DNA of 6,590 nucleotides from Propionibacteriales bacterium. GTDB lineage: Bacteria > Actinomycetota > Actinomycetes > Propionibacteriales > Propionibacteriaceae. A model generated the notes under the pieces. The model was not told where the DNA came from. It searched no databases and saw nothing but the letters and a program-made list of their open reading frames with translations. This document shows positions 5,221 to 6,590 of this stretch, one piece after another; position 1 is the stretch's first letter, and the number at the start of each line of letters is the position of its first letter. The DNA is taken from NCBI GenBank assembly GCA_017882655.1, contig JADGPB010000137.1, positions 1 through 6,590 of the forward strand, in the 5' to 3' direction. Made by a program: the position numbers and the translations under genes.

Positions 5221-6126
5221 GTGACGAGCACTCGTACAGGCGTGATCGCCTATCAGGGTGAGCCGGGCGCGAACTCGGACGCGGCGTGCCGGGAGAAGTA
5301 CCCGGAGATGACTCCGTTGCCCTGTCCGACGTTCGAGGATGCGTTCGAGGCCGTGACCTCGGGCGCGGCCGAGCTGGCGATGATCCCGGTGGAGAACAAC
5401 ATCGCGGGTCGCGTCGCCGACATCCACCGGCTGCTGCCGGACTCCGGGCTGTACATCACCGACGAACACTTCCTGGGCATCCACTTCCACCTGGCCGCGG
5501 TGCCGGGGGCGAGGCTGGACGACATCCGTACCGTCCGCAGCCACATCCACGCCCTCGCACAGTGCCGGCACGTGATCCGCGAGCACGGCTGGACGCCGCA
5601 GGTCGCCGAGGACACAGCCGGGTCGGCGCGTGAGGTGGCCGAATGCGGTGACCGTACGGTCGCGTCGTTGTGCCCGCCCCGCGCCGCGTCGCTCTACGGT
5701 TTGGAGGTGCTCGCGAAGAACGTCGAGGACGAGCACCACAACACGACGCGCTTCGTGGTGCTGTCGCCGACGCCTGCGACGTACGAGGCGGGCGCGGGTC
5801 CCATGATCACGAGCTTCGTGTTCCAGGTACGGAACGTGCCGGCGGCGCTGTACAAGGCGCTCGGCGGTTTCGCCACCAACGGTGTGAACATGACGAAGCT
5901 GGAGAGCTACCAGCTCGGCGGCGGCTTCTTCGCGACCCGCTTCTACGCCGATGTCGAGGGCCACCCCGACGATCCGGCCCTCTCCGTCGCGCTCGAGGAG
6001 CTGGCGTTCTTCTGCGTCCACCTGCGCATCATCGGCACGTACCCCGCCAGCGGCTTCCGCACCCAGATCGCGGAAGCAAGAGACAACCGGGTACTACGGC
6101 CGAACGTGCCGGGTGTGGAGGCATAG
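5221..6126 (+). CDS. pheA: Prephenate dehydratase with C-terminal ACT domain
   Basis: This 301-residue monofunctional cytosolic enzyme converts prephenate to phenylpyruvate, water and CO2, the committed step to phenylalanine. The catalytic domain opens with AYQGEPGANSD and contains ENNIAGRV (58-65) and the TRF motif (T176-R177-F178) required for catalysis. An ACT domain starts near residue 195 and normally binds phenylalanine for feedback inhibition. Its usual GAL and ESRP motifs read AAL and ESYQ (E228, S229, Y230, Q231). No chorismate mutase domain is fused. From memory, the AYQGEPGANSD opening and the NGVNMTKLESY stretch resemble the alphaproteobacterial branch more than typical actinobacterial PheA. 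Two in-frame GTG starts exist, at 5212 and 5221. I prefer 5221 because TACGGT lies at -10 spacing from it, but the 9-nt difference is unresolved; an ATG at 5205 is out of frame. The next gene begins 34 bp downstream and may be co-transcribed. Confidence 0.94.
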   Translation: MTSTRTGVIAYQGEPGANSDAACREKYPEMTPLPCPTFEDAFEAVTSGAAELAMIPVENNIAGRVADIHRLLPDSGLYITDEHFLGIHFHLAAVPGARLDDIRTVRSHIHALAQCRHVIREHGWTPQVAEDTAGSAREVAECGDRTVASLCPPRAASLYGLEVLAKNVEDEHHNTTRFVVLSPTPATYEAGAGPMITSFVFQVRNVPAALYKALGGFATNGVNMTKLESYQLGGGFFATRFYADVEGHPDDPALSVALEELAFFCVHLRIIGTYPASGFRTQIAEARDNRVLRPNVPGVEA

Positions 6127-6160
6127 TGCGCTCGGTCACCCAGTCAGAGGAAGGCAAGGC

Positions 6161-6590
6161 ATGAGCGACATCCCGGCAGTCGATCCGGAGGTCTTCAGGA
6201 GGAGCCGTCTTGAAGCCGAAAGGGCCGCGGAAGTCCGAGCCGAAGAGCTGCGGCGCCGAGGGACTTGGCTGGTGGCGCTCCGCGTCGCCCTGAGCGTCGG
6301 GCTCCTGGTGGTGAGCTTCTTCCCGATCATCGGGGAGAAGCGGGCTTCGAAGCAGCACGTCGTCTGGGAGTACGTCGGCGCTATCGGTCAGGGGCTCGAG
6401 GGCACGTTGGTCGGGATCTGGACCCTGGCCACACTGCTCCTTGTCGTTGCCGCCCTCGTCACACCGGGCGGCCGCGTCGGGCGTCTTCGGCAATGGGTCA
6501 CCCTGGCTTTCCTCATCACGTTTGCTGGCGGTCACTTCATCCTCGCTGCCATGGATAGCGCTGCTCACTCAGGCATCACCGTCCTCGCTG
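6161..6590 (+). CDS. Unidentified multi-pass membrane protein, 5' part (cut by window end)
   Basis: The frame starts at ATG 6161, 6 nt after a strong AGAGGAAGG site (6146-6154), and stays open for 143 codons to the end of the window. The product begins MSDIPAVDPEVFRRSR. Next comes a charged, Arg/Glu/Ala-rich helix (about 8-33) that is probably cytoplasmic and amphipathic. Three hydrophobic segments follow, at about 36-56, 78-100 and 111-131, with Arg-rich loops between the second and third. I recognise no family or motif. The 34-bp gap after pheA suggests one transcription unit, but nothing ties it to phenylalanine synthesis. The 3' end is missing, so total length and any C-terminal domain are unknown. 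Confidence 0.75.
   Translation, partial: MSDIPAVDPEVFRRSRLEAERAAEVRAEELRRRGTWLVALRVALSVGLLVVSFFPIIGEKRASKQHVVWEYVGAIGQGLEGTLVGIWTLATLLLVVAALVTPGGRVGRLRQWVTLAFLITFAGGHFILAAMDSAAHSGITVLA

Noticed and set aside
4969..6021. 350-codon minus-strand open frame
   Set aside because: It is antisense to pheA and runs through the palindrome; its His/Arg/Val-rich composition indicates a shadow.
1..6590. CRISPR arrays, tRNA/rRNA genes, insertion sequences or phage attachment sites
   Set aside because: I saw no regularly spaced repeats, tRNA-like cloverleaf, transposase or integrase motif, or terminal inverted repeats flanking a module.

Overview
This window looks like chromosomal DNA from a high-GC Gram-positive bacterium (Actinomycetota). 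The coding sequence is strongly GC-rich with G/C-ended codons, GTG is used as a start, and the exported enzyme has a Tat-type lipoprotein signal. No outer-membrane component is visible. I cannot name the genus. All genes lie on the + strand.

Layout. (1) 1-518 is a leader or intergenic region with no convincing gene. It holds several short palindromes, a candidate promoter (about 415-443) and a small 5'-UTR hairpin (465-481). (2) 519-5104 is a tight three-gene cluster. It encodes a polytopic processive family-2 glycosyltransferase of the cellulose/curdlan/mixed-linkage-glucan synthase type, then a HlyD-like membrane-anchored adaptor overlapping it by ATGA, then 39 bp further on a lipoprotein glycoside hydrolase of family GH81 (endo-beta-1,3-glucanase). 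(3) 5105-5220 is intergenic and dominated by a large imperfect palindrome (15 + 6 bp stem), probably a terminator. (4) 5221-6126 encodes a monofunctional prephenate dehydratase with an ACT domain (pheA). (5) From 6161 to the window end runs the 5' part of an unidentified membrane-protein gene.

Most interesting interpretation. The three-gene cluster looks like a self-contained system to make, extrude and trim a beta-glucan. The synthase polymerises a nucleotide-sugar donor and threads the chain through the membrane. The adaptor would guide the chain at the outer face. The surface-anchored GH81 enzyme would cut or edit it, as BcsZ (GH8) does in cellulose operons. GH81 enzymes cut contiguous beta-1,3-glucosyl linkages, so the hydrolase itself hints that the polymer is curdlan-like or contains beta-1,3 stretches, rather than being plain cellulose. 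The synthase + HlyD-like pairing recalls BgsA/BgsB of Sinorhizobium meliloti (mixed-linkage glucan). This cluster differs in lacking a visible PilZ domain, BcsB or BcsC, and in carrying a dedicated GH81 gene. The polymer identity is inference, not something the sequence proves.

pheA and the following membrane protein appear to be a separate, housekeeping-type unit beyond the palindrome.
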